Part shown: positions 36,700 to 44,730 of the stretch, in pieces | Position numbering within the stretch: position 1 is the stretch's first letter | How the letters are laid out: each line of letters starts with the position of its first letter | NCBI RefSeq assembly: GCF_001553345.1 | Contig: NZ_KQ960749.1 | Span: forward strand, 124,001 to 188,000 | Reading direction: 5' to 3' | DNA from: Veillonella sp. DNF00869 | GTDB lineage: Bacteria > Bacillota > Negativicutes > Veillonellales > Veillonellaceae | Length of the DNA stretch: 64,000 bases | Position numbers and translations under genes: made by a program | Notes under the pieces: model-generated | Told to the model about the DNA's origin: nothing | Databases searched by the model: none | The model's input: only the letters and a program-made list of their open reading frames with translations

Positions 36700-36735
36700 A
36701 ATAAAGGAGAGTTGAAATATCAACTCTCCTTTATT
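36700..36735. terminator. Bidirectional terminator between lipid kinase and GH28-like genes
   Basis: 15-bp perfect stem AATAAAGGAGAGTTG/CAACTCTCCTTTATT with a 6-nt loop and A/T flanks on both sides. Confidence 0.92.
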
Positions 36736-36740
36736 ATTTG

Positions 36741-38189
36741 TTAATTTAGGGGCTCTACAGTAGTATGAATCCATTCTGTAGGACTATTTCGTTTGTTTCC
36801 TATATCTATTTGTTGTGCAATCCCTCGCAGTTGAGTATCTCGTACCACAATATCACGAATGCCGCCTCCTATGGTTGTAGTCTCACGAACACGCATAGCG
36901 AGTAGTACATCTTCCATAGTCAATCCTTGTAAATACATATGTTGAATCCAAGTATTTCCTGTATTAGCAAAGGCAATGCCTACGCGACTATGACGAATCT
37001 GTAAATTGTACGCATTCCACAGCTCCGTTACACTGGATCCTACAGGGTGTCCTGCTAATACCACAATCCCTTGTTGCATACGTTCCATCACAAGATTCTG
37101 TGTCAGTAACCCTACACCATCCCAATGTAAGCCATCACCACTGTGCCTACCTTCCATACGCACCTCTTGGATGCTTAGTTGATCCACTTGTGTAGCCTCC
37201 ACCATATGAGCTGATGCATTTTTTAACACCGTATTTTTCAGAAAAATATCCTTACCATGATGGATAACCACTAAAGAAGACCGTGTAGAATTACCTTTTT
37301 CATAACTAGCCCCTCTACGCATAGCAGCTTGTACTTCCGACTTACTTAACAAACCAGTATGATCAAGCACATCTTGCGTCACTGCATCCGCTTCGAGTGT
37401 ATTCTCCTCTTGTAAAAGGTCTTCTTTCCATCCATATCCATCAATAGTACCACCACGAATGACAACGTTTTCGATAGGTCCTTGCTCATCGCCTTCTAAC
37501 TGTAAAAGTCCTAAATATGGCGTACCTCCTGTCACCACATAATTAGGTTTCACAAAGGCAGCGCTATCATTAACCGCCATCAGCACAGCATCCTCATCTA
37601 ATTCTAAGGTCATATAACTGTGCAAGAATAGCGTTCCTGTACGATATACCCCTTTACTAAGATGTAAGATACCTCCCGCTGGGGTATCACGTATCGCTTT
37701 TTGTAACGCTAACGTATTATCCGTGATTCCATCTCCTACAGCGCCATAGGCGGTAGCCTCTAAACGCGGTTCTTTCGGCAATGTTTTAACTGGCACCTTA
37801 GAAGAGTCCGACAAAGTAGCGCCCCTATCATCCACAGCTTTTACTTGCACTAAGTATACTGTATCAGATTCTAATCCCTTCAACTCTATTCTAGGAATGA
37901 TAGATACGCCCTTTGCACTAGGACGAATTTCTTTCACTTTTTCTTGATTAACGTAAATATCATATCCCGCCAATCTGTCATCATTCACTGGGTTCCAAGC
38001 TAAAGAGATAGTTGTACTAGTTATGCCTAACTTAGGGATTTGCAATTCAAAATCGCCTGCTTCTACCACATATTTCGTCACCGGCGTTGTATATTTCACA
38101 TACATATTCCAGCCTAACCCTAGCAAAGCCAAGATTAGACTCAATCCTATAGCCCACCACCCATAGGTTCTATATCGCTTTTGTTTCAT
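36741..38189 (-). CDS. Membrane-anchored FN3 plus GH28-like beta-helix protein, catalytic motifs degenerate
   Basis: About 482 residues. A single N-terminal membrane helix (WAIGLSLILALLGLGWNMYV), a fibronectin type III domain at ~45-140 (TTISLAWNPVNDDRLAGYDIYVN, ending VPVKTLP), then a right-handed beta-helix of the polygalacturonase type starting EATAYGAVGDGITDNTLALQ. In true GH28 enzymes three acidic residues sit in NTD and DD motifs with a following GHG; here these positions read SGDGLHWDG, MQQGIVVLAGHP and VGIAFANTG, so the DD pair is not evident. It may be an inactive or re-purposed polysaccharide-binding protein facing the periplasm. ATG at 38189 preferred over 38198. Confidence 0.75.
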   Translation of the reverse strand: MKQKRYRTYGWWAIGLSLILALLGLGWNMYVKYTTPVTKYVVEAGDFELQIPKLGITSTTISLAWNPVNDDRLAGYDIYVNQEKVKEIRPSAKGVSIIPRIELKGLESDTVYLVQVKAVDDRGATLSDSSKVPVKTLPKEPRLEATAYGAVGDGITDNTLALQKAIRDTPAGGILHLSKGVYRTGTLFLHSYMTLELDEDAVLMAVNDSAAFVKPNYVVTGGTPYLGLLQLEGDEQGPIENVVIRGGTIDGYGWKEDLLQEENTLEADAVTQDVLDHTGLLSKSEVQAAMRRGASYEKGNSTRSSLVVIHHGKDIFLKNTVLKNASAHMVEATQVDQLSIQEVRMEGRHSGDGLHWDGVGLLTQNLVMERMQQGIVVLAGHPVGSSVTELWNAYNLQIRHSRVGIAFANTGNTWIQHMYLQGLTMEDVLLAMRVRETTTIGGGIRDIVVRDTQLRGIAQQIDIGNKRNSPTEWIHTTVEPLN

Positions 38190-38285
38190 TATGTCCATCC
38201 TGTTCTCATGTGTTCGCTATGGCTCGCATATCTAGCACATAGCTTATATGTACCATTCTACATGATTTACAAAAATGGTCAATAC

Positions 38286-38618
38286 TCAACCGATGATGGT
38301 GACTCGCATAATATGAGACATAGGTACAAGCACATCTCCTACAGTCATCGTTCGATACACTGTATCAATCTGTTGTAATCGCCCTTGCACCGTATCATAA
38401 ACTCGTCCATTGTGATAGACTACACTGACTACATTTCCTATCACTAGCCCCTTACACTGTGCATCCAATACTTCCAATTGCTCCTCTGAAAGTTCTTTAC
38501 GTTTCTCTTTGTATCGCGCTGTTTCCTCCAATAACTCTTGAAATCCTTTCAATGCAGCAAAGGGCATAAATTGTTTAGCCCTCTGTAACAATGTCATCTT
38601 TGGTCGTTTATGTTGCAT
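38286..38618 (-). CDS. YolD-like protein
   Basis: 110 residues. N-terminal RPKMTLLQRAKQFMPFAALKGF is the hallmark of the YolD-like family, small proteins encoded beside UvrX-type Y-family polymerases in Firmicutes and thought to act with them in UV/SOS mutagenesis. The start at 38618 has GGAGGACATA before it and overlaps the polymerase stop by 11 bp; the longer open frame is polymerase sequence in another frame. Second gene of the pair. Confidence 0.85.
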   Translation of the reverse strand: MQHKRPKMTLLQRAKQFMPFAALKGFQELLEETARYKEKRKELSEEQLEVLDAQCKGLVIGNVVSVVYHNGRVYDTVQGRLQQIDTVYRTMTVGDVLVPMSHIMRVTIIG

Positions 38619-39870
38619 TATGTCCTCCCACCAAGGTATTACGAAACTGCATGGTCCCCTCTTCTTGCAAACTGCTAGCACGAAGTATGGAATTACCGCC
38701 AAATTTTTCCTTAATCGACAATACGGTCCGTTCCACTTGGTATGCTTTTTCTTCCCTATCCTGAGACGTAGAAAACAAATCTTCTTCCCAAGGTACGGCT
38801 TCACGACTGACCAAATCATCAAATCCCACCGATAACTGCCGAATCTCTTGATGAGGGTGAGTAGTTTTTTTATACAACTCCAACACTGCCTGTGAAAGTC
38901 CCTCTAAGGAGCACGTATACTTCGATAACCGTCTCGATCCACCGGTACCTTTCACCATTCTATCTGCATACCGCACCCCTAAGGAAATATATTTTGTCAG
39001 CGCTTTCTCTGCAATCAGTTCCAATAATAAAGATTCCACCATCTCCTGAAGAGGCACAAAACACTCCTCGTAGGAATAATTCCTCAGCAAAATTTGCCCT
39101 CTCGACAAAGAGTGTTTCGCTGGTCGATACATATGAATCTCTTTCATAGTGCACGTCTCACACCCCCAAGCATGGTCAATGAGTAGCTCCGCATTAATCC
39201 CAAATTCCTTATACCAGCGTTCGTCAGGCACAGTCGTAATACCATGTAAATCCACTACGCCATACTTATGTAACCGGCTTGCGATTCCCCTTCCGATTTG
39301 CCAAATATCTGTAATCGGTTGATGATGCCATATTTTTTCTTTAAATAGCTTCTCATTAAGAATACCAATTCCCTGTGGTGCATGCTTGGCCAACACATCG
39401 AGAGCTACCTTAGCTAAAAACAAATTAGTTCCTAATCCAACTGTAGCATGAATATGAGTCTGTTCTAATACCTTATATTTAAAGAGCAATGCTAGTTCTC
39501 GCCATGTTTTCTTATACAATCGGCTATAAGGAGTCACATCAATAAAATACTCATCAATAGAGTACACATGGATATCTTCTGGTGCCACATAGTCCAATAA
39601 GACGCCATAAATAGAGGCAGATACTTCCATATATCGTCGCATCCTAGGCTTTACTGCCATATACTCAATAGTAGATGGAATCTCAAACAACCGACATCGA
39701 TTCTTGACGCCTAATTGCTTTAATGCCGGAGAAATAGCTAGTGTAATCGCCCCTAGCCCACGTGATGCATCGGCTACAACTAATGGGGTCGTAAAGGGAT
39801 CTACCCCCAAATCTGCACACTCCACAGAAGCATAAAAACTCTTCAAATCTAAACACATATACACTGCCAT
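38608..39870 (-). CDS. Y-family DNA polymerase, UvrX/UmuC type
   Basis: 420 residues. Catalytic blocks of Y-family polymerases: MCLDLKSFYASVECADLG (first metal Asp and steric-gate Tyr region), YSIDEYFIDVTPY (SIDE motif with second carboxylates), and a helix-hairpin-helix thumb WQIGRGIASRLHKYGVVDLHGI. Error-prone lesion bypass. Coupled by overlap to the yolD-like gene. GGAGGGATAGT precedes the ATG. It is distinct from the DinB polymerase at 59433. Three GTTC motifs upstream may be a regulatory site. Confidence 0.92.
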   Translation of the reverse strand: MAVYMCLDLKSFYASVECADLGVDPFTTPLVVADASRGLGAITLAISPALKQLGVKNRCRLFEIPSTIEYMAVKPRMRRYMEVSASIYGVLLDYVAPEDIHVYSIDEYFIDVTPYSRLYKKTWRELALLFKYKVLEQTHIHATVGLGTNLFLAKVALDVLAKHAPQGIGILNEKLFKEKIWHHQPITDIWQIGRGIASRLHKYGVVDLHGITTVPDERWYKEFGINAELLIDHAWGCETCTMKEIHMYRPAKHSLSRGQILLRNYSYEECFVPLQEMVESLLLELIAEKALTKYISLGVRYADRMVKGTGGSRRLSKYTCSLEGLSQAVLELYKKTTHPHQEIRQLSVGFDDLVSREAVPWEEDLFSTSQDREEKAYQVERTVLSIKEKFGGNSILRASSLQEEGTMQFRNTLVGGHNAT

Positions 39871-39906
39871 ACTATCCCTCCTCCATACTAGTATAGTAGC
39901 ATATTT

Positions 39907-39944
39907 GTTCTATATTTTCAATATATATGTTCGGTATATTGTTC
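39907..39944. promoter_or_regulatory. GTTC direct repeats upstream of the UvrX-type gene
   Basis: GTTC occurs at 39907, 39929 and 39941; the last two are separated by 8 bp (GTTCGGTATATTGTTC). This recalls direct-repeat LexA boxes of some bacteria rather than the palindromic Bacillus box. Candidate SOS operator only. The remaining gap to 40185 is AT-rich with no further signal seen. Confidence 0.35.
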
Positions 39945-40185
39945 TTACAATAGTATAGTAATTTACTATATTTTAAAAAGATAACTACACAATACACCCT
40001 GTATTTGACTTGGTTTATCACTAGAAAATTCATCTCATTATATCCGACCTCAACGTTTTTAAAACAACTTTAACATACAACGAAGCTAGTATTTAACTAG
40101 GATTACCTCTATTAAAACAAACTCATTTTGTCCTATAAGCCACAGTTAGACATGTACAATTACAATATAAGGCTTCCATGAGCAC

Positions 40186-40219
40186 GCAAAAAACAGGTTG
40201 CCCCGAGGGACAACCTGTT
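40186..40219 (-). terminator. sdh operon terminator
   Basis: Stem AACAGGTTG/CAACCTGTT around CCCCGAGGGA, followed on the minus strand by TTTTTTG; 32 bp after the sdhE stop. Confidence 0.88.
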
Positions 40220-40250
40220 GTAAGTTTGTGTAATACGATTGTATTTCTGA

Positions 40251-41123
40251 TTATAAGAAACGGTTCAAGGAAGCAGTGCTTGCCAAGTGACGATCTGTCA
40301 TACCCATTTCTGCTGGAGTGCAACCCAATGCAAGGCCAATTAATTGGCTCATGTGGATGATAGGCATATCACCATTCATTGGAACAGTTGCTTTTGCTTC
40401 TTTTTGGAACATATCCAATTGCATTTGGCAAAGTGGGCATGGTGTTACGACACAATCAGCACCTTCTTTTTGCGCATCAGCATTGATAGAACCAGTCATT
40501 TGCATTACAGAATCATGTGCAGGATATACTGCATGGAAACCACAGCAATCTAATTTACGGGAGAAATCGATTGGAGTAGCACCTAATGCTGTAATCAAAT
40601 CTGCCAAGCTTGTTGGGATTTGCATATCTTCGAAGCCCATTTCTTCTTCTGGACGAAGGATATGGCAACCATAATATTCAGCAACACGAAGACCAGTCAA
40701 TGGACGAACCACTTTTGCTTTCAAATTATCTAAACCATATTCGCGGATAAGTACCCACAAGAAATGTGTTACTTCGCTAGTACCTTTGTAGCTCATACCA
40801 GCTTCGCCAAGAATGTTGTTGACTTTTTGGCGAGTTACTTCATGGTCATCAAGCTCTTTTTTAGCTTCACGAAGCATTAACGTACAAGTGTTACAAACTG
40901 TAAGAATATCTAAGCCTTCTTTTTCAGCTAACGCAATGTTACGAGCATTAGTGGAAAGAGTCAATAATGGATCGATATCTTGAACATGAGATGCGCCGCA
41001 ACAAGTCCATCCATCTAATTCTTGGATTTCGATACCTAATTTTTTCGCTACTGCAACGGTTGCTAAGTAGTCTTCTTTAGATGCGCCTTCTAATACGCAA
41101 CCTGGGAAAAATCCGTATTTCAT
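40251..41123 (-). CDS. sdhE: Succinate dehydrogenase/fumarate reductase CCG-domain subunit (SdhE/MfrE-like)
   Basis: 290 residues with two cysteine-rich CCG domains like heterodisulfide reductase HdrB: FFPGCVLEGAS...WTCCGASHV...CNTCTLMLREA and AEYYGCHILRP...LDCCGFHAVY...CPLCQMQLD. In class E succinate:quinone reductases this subunit replaces the cytochrome b membrane anchor. It closes the sdhABE operon; its ATG overlaps the sdhB stop (TAATG). No membrane spans are seen. Direction (fumarate reduction) is inferred from the anaerobic setting. Confidence 0.87.
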   Translation of the reverse strand: MKYGFFPGCVLEGASKEDYLATVAVAKKLGIEIQELDGWTCCGASHVQDIDPLLTLSTNARNIALAEKEGLDILTVCNTCTLMLREAKKELDDHEVTRQKVNNILGEAGMSYKGTSEVTHFLWVLIREYGLDNLKAKVVRPLTGLRVAEYYGCHILRPEEEMGFEDMQIPTSLADLITALGATPIDFSRKLDCCGFHAVYPAHDSVMQMTGSINADAQKEGADCVVTPCPLCQMQLDMFQKEAKATVPMNGDMPIIHMSQLIGLALGCTPAEMGMTDRHLASTASLNRFL

Positions 41124-42079
41124 TATTTTCCAGCCTCCTCTACTGCACGACCGATTGTACGAACACCTTCAATACCATTCACTGGTTTATGAGGAACTAC
41201 CAATTCGAATGGATTGATTTTGCCATGTTTCCATAAACGAAGAGCGTATAGACCTTGTTTTGCGGAATCCAATAATCCGTCTGTTTTCAAGCTCATTGTT
41301 ACTTCGTTTAGGCGACCAGTTTTTAACAAGTCTTGTTTGAACGCGATAGCATGACGAGTACCTTTATTGGACAAGCCTGCTTGTGTCGCTACACGGCGAA
41401 GGTTGGAAATATCTTTTTCTGGTTTCAAATGTTTTGGACAACGAGTGATACAGTTCATACAATGCACACATTTCCACAAGCCATGATTGAAAGCTGGTGT
41501 AGTATGCGCCATTGGAGACACATCACGGGAATCCATTACAAAACGATTAGCTTTTGTATATACATATGGATCCAAGAAGTCTTCACGGTTAGCAGACAAT
41601 TTATTACATTCGGAAGCACAGCATCCGCAAAGGATACATTCTGTGTTCATAACGAATTTTTTGAAGTCTGCAGCAGATTGACGTGTACCAGTTTTAGTAG
41701 TGAACTCTGGTTTTACGAAAATCCAAGGAGCTACTTCTTTCAAGCGGCTAACTTTTGCTTCCCAGTCAACTACTAAGTCACGGATTACATCAAAGTTACC
41801 GATTGGAGCTACTGTGATTTCATCAGAACCGAAACGTTCTGTAATTTCATCAATTTTAGCTTCACAACCAAGCATTGCTTGACCGTTAACTTTCACGGAG
41901 CAAGCGCCACATACTGCAGAACGGCAAGCTGCTACGAAAGTTAATGTTGGATCTAATGTATCTTTAATTTTTTGTAAGCCCCAAAGGATAGTACGGTCTG
42001 CTTCATAATCGAAAGTATAAGACTGTACATACGCGCGGCCTTCGTTAAAGCGGTGGATATGATAAGTAATTTGTCTCAT
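41123..42079 (-). CDS. sdhB: Succinate dehydrogenase/fumarate reductase iron-sulfur subunit
   Basis: About 318 residues. N-terminal plant-type [2Fe-2S] domain: CRSAVCGACSVKVNG plus the fourth Cys in AMLGCEAK. C-terminal dicluster ferredoxin domain: CILCGCCASECNK and CVHCMNCITRCPK. It passes electrons between SdhA and SdhE. The ATG at 42079 follows AAAGGAAGTACTAAG; the frame open to 42106 lies inside sdhA and is not used. Two nucleotides separate it from the sdhA stop. Confidence 0.94.
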   Translation of the reverse strand: MRQITYHIHRFNEGRAYVQSYTFDYEADRTILWGLQKIKDTLDPTLTFVAACRSAVCGACSVKVNGQAMLGCEAKIDEITERFGSDEITVAPIGNFDVIRDLVVDWEAKVSRLKEVAPWIFVKPEFTTKTGTRQSAADFKKFVMNTECILCGCCASECNKLSANREDFLDPYVYTKANRFVMDSRDVSPMAHTTPAFNHGLWKCVHCMNCITRCPKHLKPEKDISNLRRVATQAGLSNKGTRHAIAFKQDLLKTGRLNEVTMSLKTDGLLDSAKQGLYALRLWKHGKINPFELVVPHKPVNGIEGVRTIGRAVEEAGK

Positions 42080-42080
42080 C

Positions 42081-43799
42081 TTAGTACTTCCTTTCTTGTG
42101 GTTCATATTTAGTGAACACTACATCGCGTTCGGACATTACGTATTCGCCATTTTCGCCAAGTTTCCAAATAGCGTGTTTTAAGTATTGGGAATCATCACG
42201 TTTAGGGAATTCTTCACGAACGTGAGCACCACGAGATTCTTTACGATGTAAAGCGCCCAAAGCGATAGCTTTCGCAACTGTCAACATAGATTTGATTTCT
42301 ACGTAGTTTACGAATGCCATATTGTAAGTACGGTTAGAGTCACCTACATAGCAAGTTTCATATTCTTCTGTCAAACGATCGATCACTTCAAGAGCTTCTG
42401 TGATACCTGCTTCGTTACGGAAGATACCTACTTTATTCCACATAGCCACAGCTAATTCATCACGAATTTCAGCTACTGGACGACCAGATGTACGGGATGT
42501 AACTTCAACGAATTTAGCTTCCCACTCATCAGCTTTTGCTTTCAATTCAGCATCGCAATCTGCGAATGCGCTAGCTTGTGCATAATCAGCAGCACCCGCA
42601 CCGGATACTTTACCGAATACAACGCCGTCTGCCAAAGAGTTACCACCTAAGCGGTTAGCACCATGGATAGAGATACAAGATGCTTCACCAGATGCGAAGA
42701 TACCAGGAACTTCTGTGGCACAAGTTTTGTAGTCTACTACGTCGATACCGCCCATGATGTAATGGCAAGTAGGACGAATTGGCACTGGATCAGTTAAAGG
42801 ATCGCAATGTTCAAAGCAAAGAGCCAAGTCACGGATACCATGAAGTTTTTCGATGATAACTTCAGGTCCTAAGTGACGAAGGTCAGCTACTACGTATGCA
42901 TCAAGGCCAGAACCATTGAAACCACGACCAGCTGCAATTTCATCTTCGATTGCTTTTGCTACAACGTCACGAGACGCTAATTCCATTTTGTTAGGAGCGT
43001 ATTTTTTCATGAAACGTTCGCCCTCAACATTTAACAAGTATCCGCCTTCACCACGAACAGCTTCGGACATCAAGATACCAGTTTTACCAAGACCAGTTGG
43101 ATGGAATTGGATCATTTCCATATCTTTTAAGCCTACACCAGCGCGGAAAGCTACTGCCATGCCGTCACCAGTAGAAAGGAATGGGTTAGTTGTACGAGTC
43201 CAGAATACACGGCCAGCACCACCAGTGGATAATACGATGGATTTAGCTTTGATAATTTCTACTTTACCTTTTTTCATATTCCAGATAATAGCACCACCAG
43301 CTTTACCGTCTTTTACAACGATATCTAATAGGTACCATTCTTGTAAGAAATGTACGCCTTCTTTAAGACATTGTTCATATGTTGTATGAAGAATTACGTG
43401 ACCAGTTTTATCCGCACTGTAGCATGTACGTGGATAGGATTGTCCACCAAAGTTACGTTGTGCGATTTTACCTTCGTCTGTACGAGAGAAAGGAGTTCCC
43501 ATGAAATCCATTTCTAATACGCCTTCTGGGCAACGTTGACAGAAGAATTCGATAGCATCTTGGTCGCCAAGATAGTCAGAACCTTTTACAGTATCGAATG
43601 TGTGAACTTCTGTGGAGTCTTCTTTTGCTACGTTATTTAACGCCGCATTAACACCACCTTGTGCCATTGCTGTGGCAGAACGTGTTGGGAAAATTTTTGT
43701 GATTAATGCTACACGCAAACCATCACGTCGTGCAGCTTCTAAAGCAGCTCGTTGGCCTGCTCCACCACTACCTACTACGAGAACATCATATTGTTCCAT
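42081..43799 (-). CDS. sdhA: Succinate dehydrogenase/fumarate reductase flavoprotein subunit
   Basis: 572 residues. FAD-binding start YDVLVVGSGGAGQRAALEAA, substrate/capping region, and the C-terminal signature SIHGANRLGGNSLADGVVFG. The position that carries the covalently flavinylated His in most SdhA/FrdA (RSHTVAA..GG) reads RSATAMAQGG here, with Ala42 in place of His, so FAD is probably non-covalent. No Tat signal: the protein is cytosolic. First gene of sdhABE; GAGGAGGTACGT precedes the ATG. Confidence 0.95.
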   Translation of the reverse strand: MEQYDVLVVGSGGAGQRAALEAARRDGLRVALITKIFPTRSATAMAQGGVNAALNNVAKEDSTEVHTFDTVKGSDYLGDQDAIEFFCQRCPEGVLEMDFMGTPFSRTDEGKIAQRNFGGQSYPRTCYSADKTGHVILHTTYEQCLKEGVHFLQEWYLLDIVVKDGKAGGAIIWNMKKGKVEIIKAKSIVLSTGGAGRVFWTRTTNPFLSTGDGMAVAFRAGVGLKDMEMIQFHPTGLGKTGILMSEAVRGEGGYLLNVEGERFMKKYAPNKMELASRDVVAKAIEDEIAAGRGFNGSGLDAYVVADLRHLGPEVIIEKLHGIRDLALCFEHCDPLTDPVPIRPTCHYIMGGIDVVDYKTCATEVPGIFASGEASCISIHGANRLGGNSLADGVVFGKVSGAGAADYAQASAFADCDAELKAKADEWEAKFVEVTSRTSGRPVAEIRDELAVAMWNKVGIFRNEAGITEALEVIDRLTEEYETCYVGDSNRTYNMAFVNYVEIKSMLTVAKAIALGALHRKESRGAHVREEFPKRDDSQYLKHAIWKLGENGEYVMSERDVVFTKYEPQERKY

Positions 43800-43918
43800 A
43801 CGTACCTCCTCAAAAACACTTGTCTTATTTTGAACTATACCTCTTACATACTGTTCTTAAAATAAGGAACTATGTTTAACTGCATATATGACTGATATAT
43901 GCATCAATCTATAGCCTT

Positions 43919-43955
43919 ATTATATACGGTATTCCAAAGTGTTACAATTGTCACA
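43919..43955 (-). promoter_or_regulatory. sdhABE promoter with overlapping palindromic operator
   Basis: Minus-strand -10 TATAAT (43919-43924), 17 bp, -35 TTGTAA (43942-43947). The near-perfect palindrome TGTTACAATTGTCACA (43940-43955) covers the -35. The shape TGTKA-N6-TCACA fits Rex or CRP/FNR-family sites. A regulator bound here would repress. Confidence 0.6.
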
Positions 43956-44473
43956 GCAGCCCTTAAAAACCCTCTTTTTACAAGGGATTAAGCGGTTTTG
44001 ATAACGTTTTTCATAGGTTTTAAGTAAGTATATAACAATATATTATTTTCAAGGTAATTCTCATTCAATTTATACTTATACAGTGTACTTTTATCTTTTC
44101 CCCCAACTATCTTGTTATTACACAATTTTTTAGGTTATATAATTTTTTGTCATTATTAAAAGTTTCTTTAGAAATAATTTCCTCTTACTATTTCTAAAAT
44201 TACTCATTTTTATTATGTGATAGTTTTTCTCATAATTTATTTTCCTTATTTTATATATTTATTTTGCATTATTAAGATTACTAAAACTCATATTACAATA
44301 TATTGATTTTTATCACACCTCGACTACAAGTCATATCTATTTTTTTCCATTTTCTTTTTCTAAAAGTACCCATTAAAACTATCTTATACAAAAACGACGA
44401 AATTTTTCATTCTCTTTATTTTGTAAAGTATCTTTTCCTCATTATGGTATGCATTTTTGACATGCTGAGGGCG
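43956..44473. other. Very AT-rich spacer between sdhABE and nrdA
   Basis: About 520 bp of strongly A/T-biased sequence with long T and A runs, no frame of useful length and no clear hairpin. I see nothing in it beyond general curvature-prone character and a possible UP-like element for the flanking promoters. Confidence 0.5.
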
Positions 44474-44502
44474 TTGTGAAAAAATGACTGATATAGTATA
44501 AT
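44474..44502 (+). promoter_or_regulatory. nrdA promoter
   Basis: TTGTGA (44474-44479), 17-bp spacer, TATAAT (44497-44502). The leader to the nrdA start is about 220 nt. Confidence 0.75.
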
Positions 44503-44580
44503 TTTAGAAGATGTTGTGCCAAAGCACTTTATCTCTATACAACATATTGATATTGAGTCCATGTGAAAACATATCTATGC

Positions 44581-44616
44581 ACTCTCATTTGCGATTCGTA
44601 AATGGGAGTCCTTTTA
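44581..44616 (+). promoter_or_regulatory. Terminator-like hairpin in the nrdA leader
   Basis: Stem ACTCTCATTT/AAATGGGAGT (one wobble) with an inner CG pair set, followed by CCTTTTA. It sits in the leader between the nrdA promoter and start, so it could attenuate transcription. No known riboswitch was recognised around it. Confidence 0.45.
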
Positions 44617-44657
44617 TGGTCAAGGCCTAATACATTATGTTAACCGGATATGCTTTC

Positions 44658-44678
44658 ACATATATTCAATATATGTGG
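44658..44678. promoter_or_regulatory. Perfect 10-1-10 palindrome before nrdA
   Basis: Arms CACATATATT and AATATATGTG separated by one C, 52 bp before the nrdA ATG. Composition resembles NrdR boxes (ATATAT core with flanking CAC/GTG) but the spacing does not match the 16-bp consensus well. Confidence 0.5.
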
Positions 44679-44730
44679 ATAATCTTTACAACAGGTACAA
44701 AAACTACATCGTCAGAAAAAGGAGACTCTC

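Noticed and set aside
38619..38822. Upstream extension of the YolD-like protein
   Set aside because: This part is polymerase coding sequence read in another frame; GGAGGACATA marks the proper start at 38618.
41333..41776. Open plus-strand frame of 147 codons inside sdhB
   Set aside because: Antisense to the iron-sulfur domain; Cys/His/Phe-rich composition is a by-product of the complement.
42916..43389. Open plus-strand frame of 157 codons inside sdhA
   Set aside because: Antisense to a well-conserved flavoprotein region; no start signal and no recognisable family.
43956..44473. Replication origin in the AT-rich spacer
   Set aside because: No cluster of DnaA boxes (TTATCCACA) and no dnaA/dnaN genes nearby.
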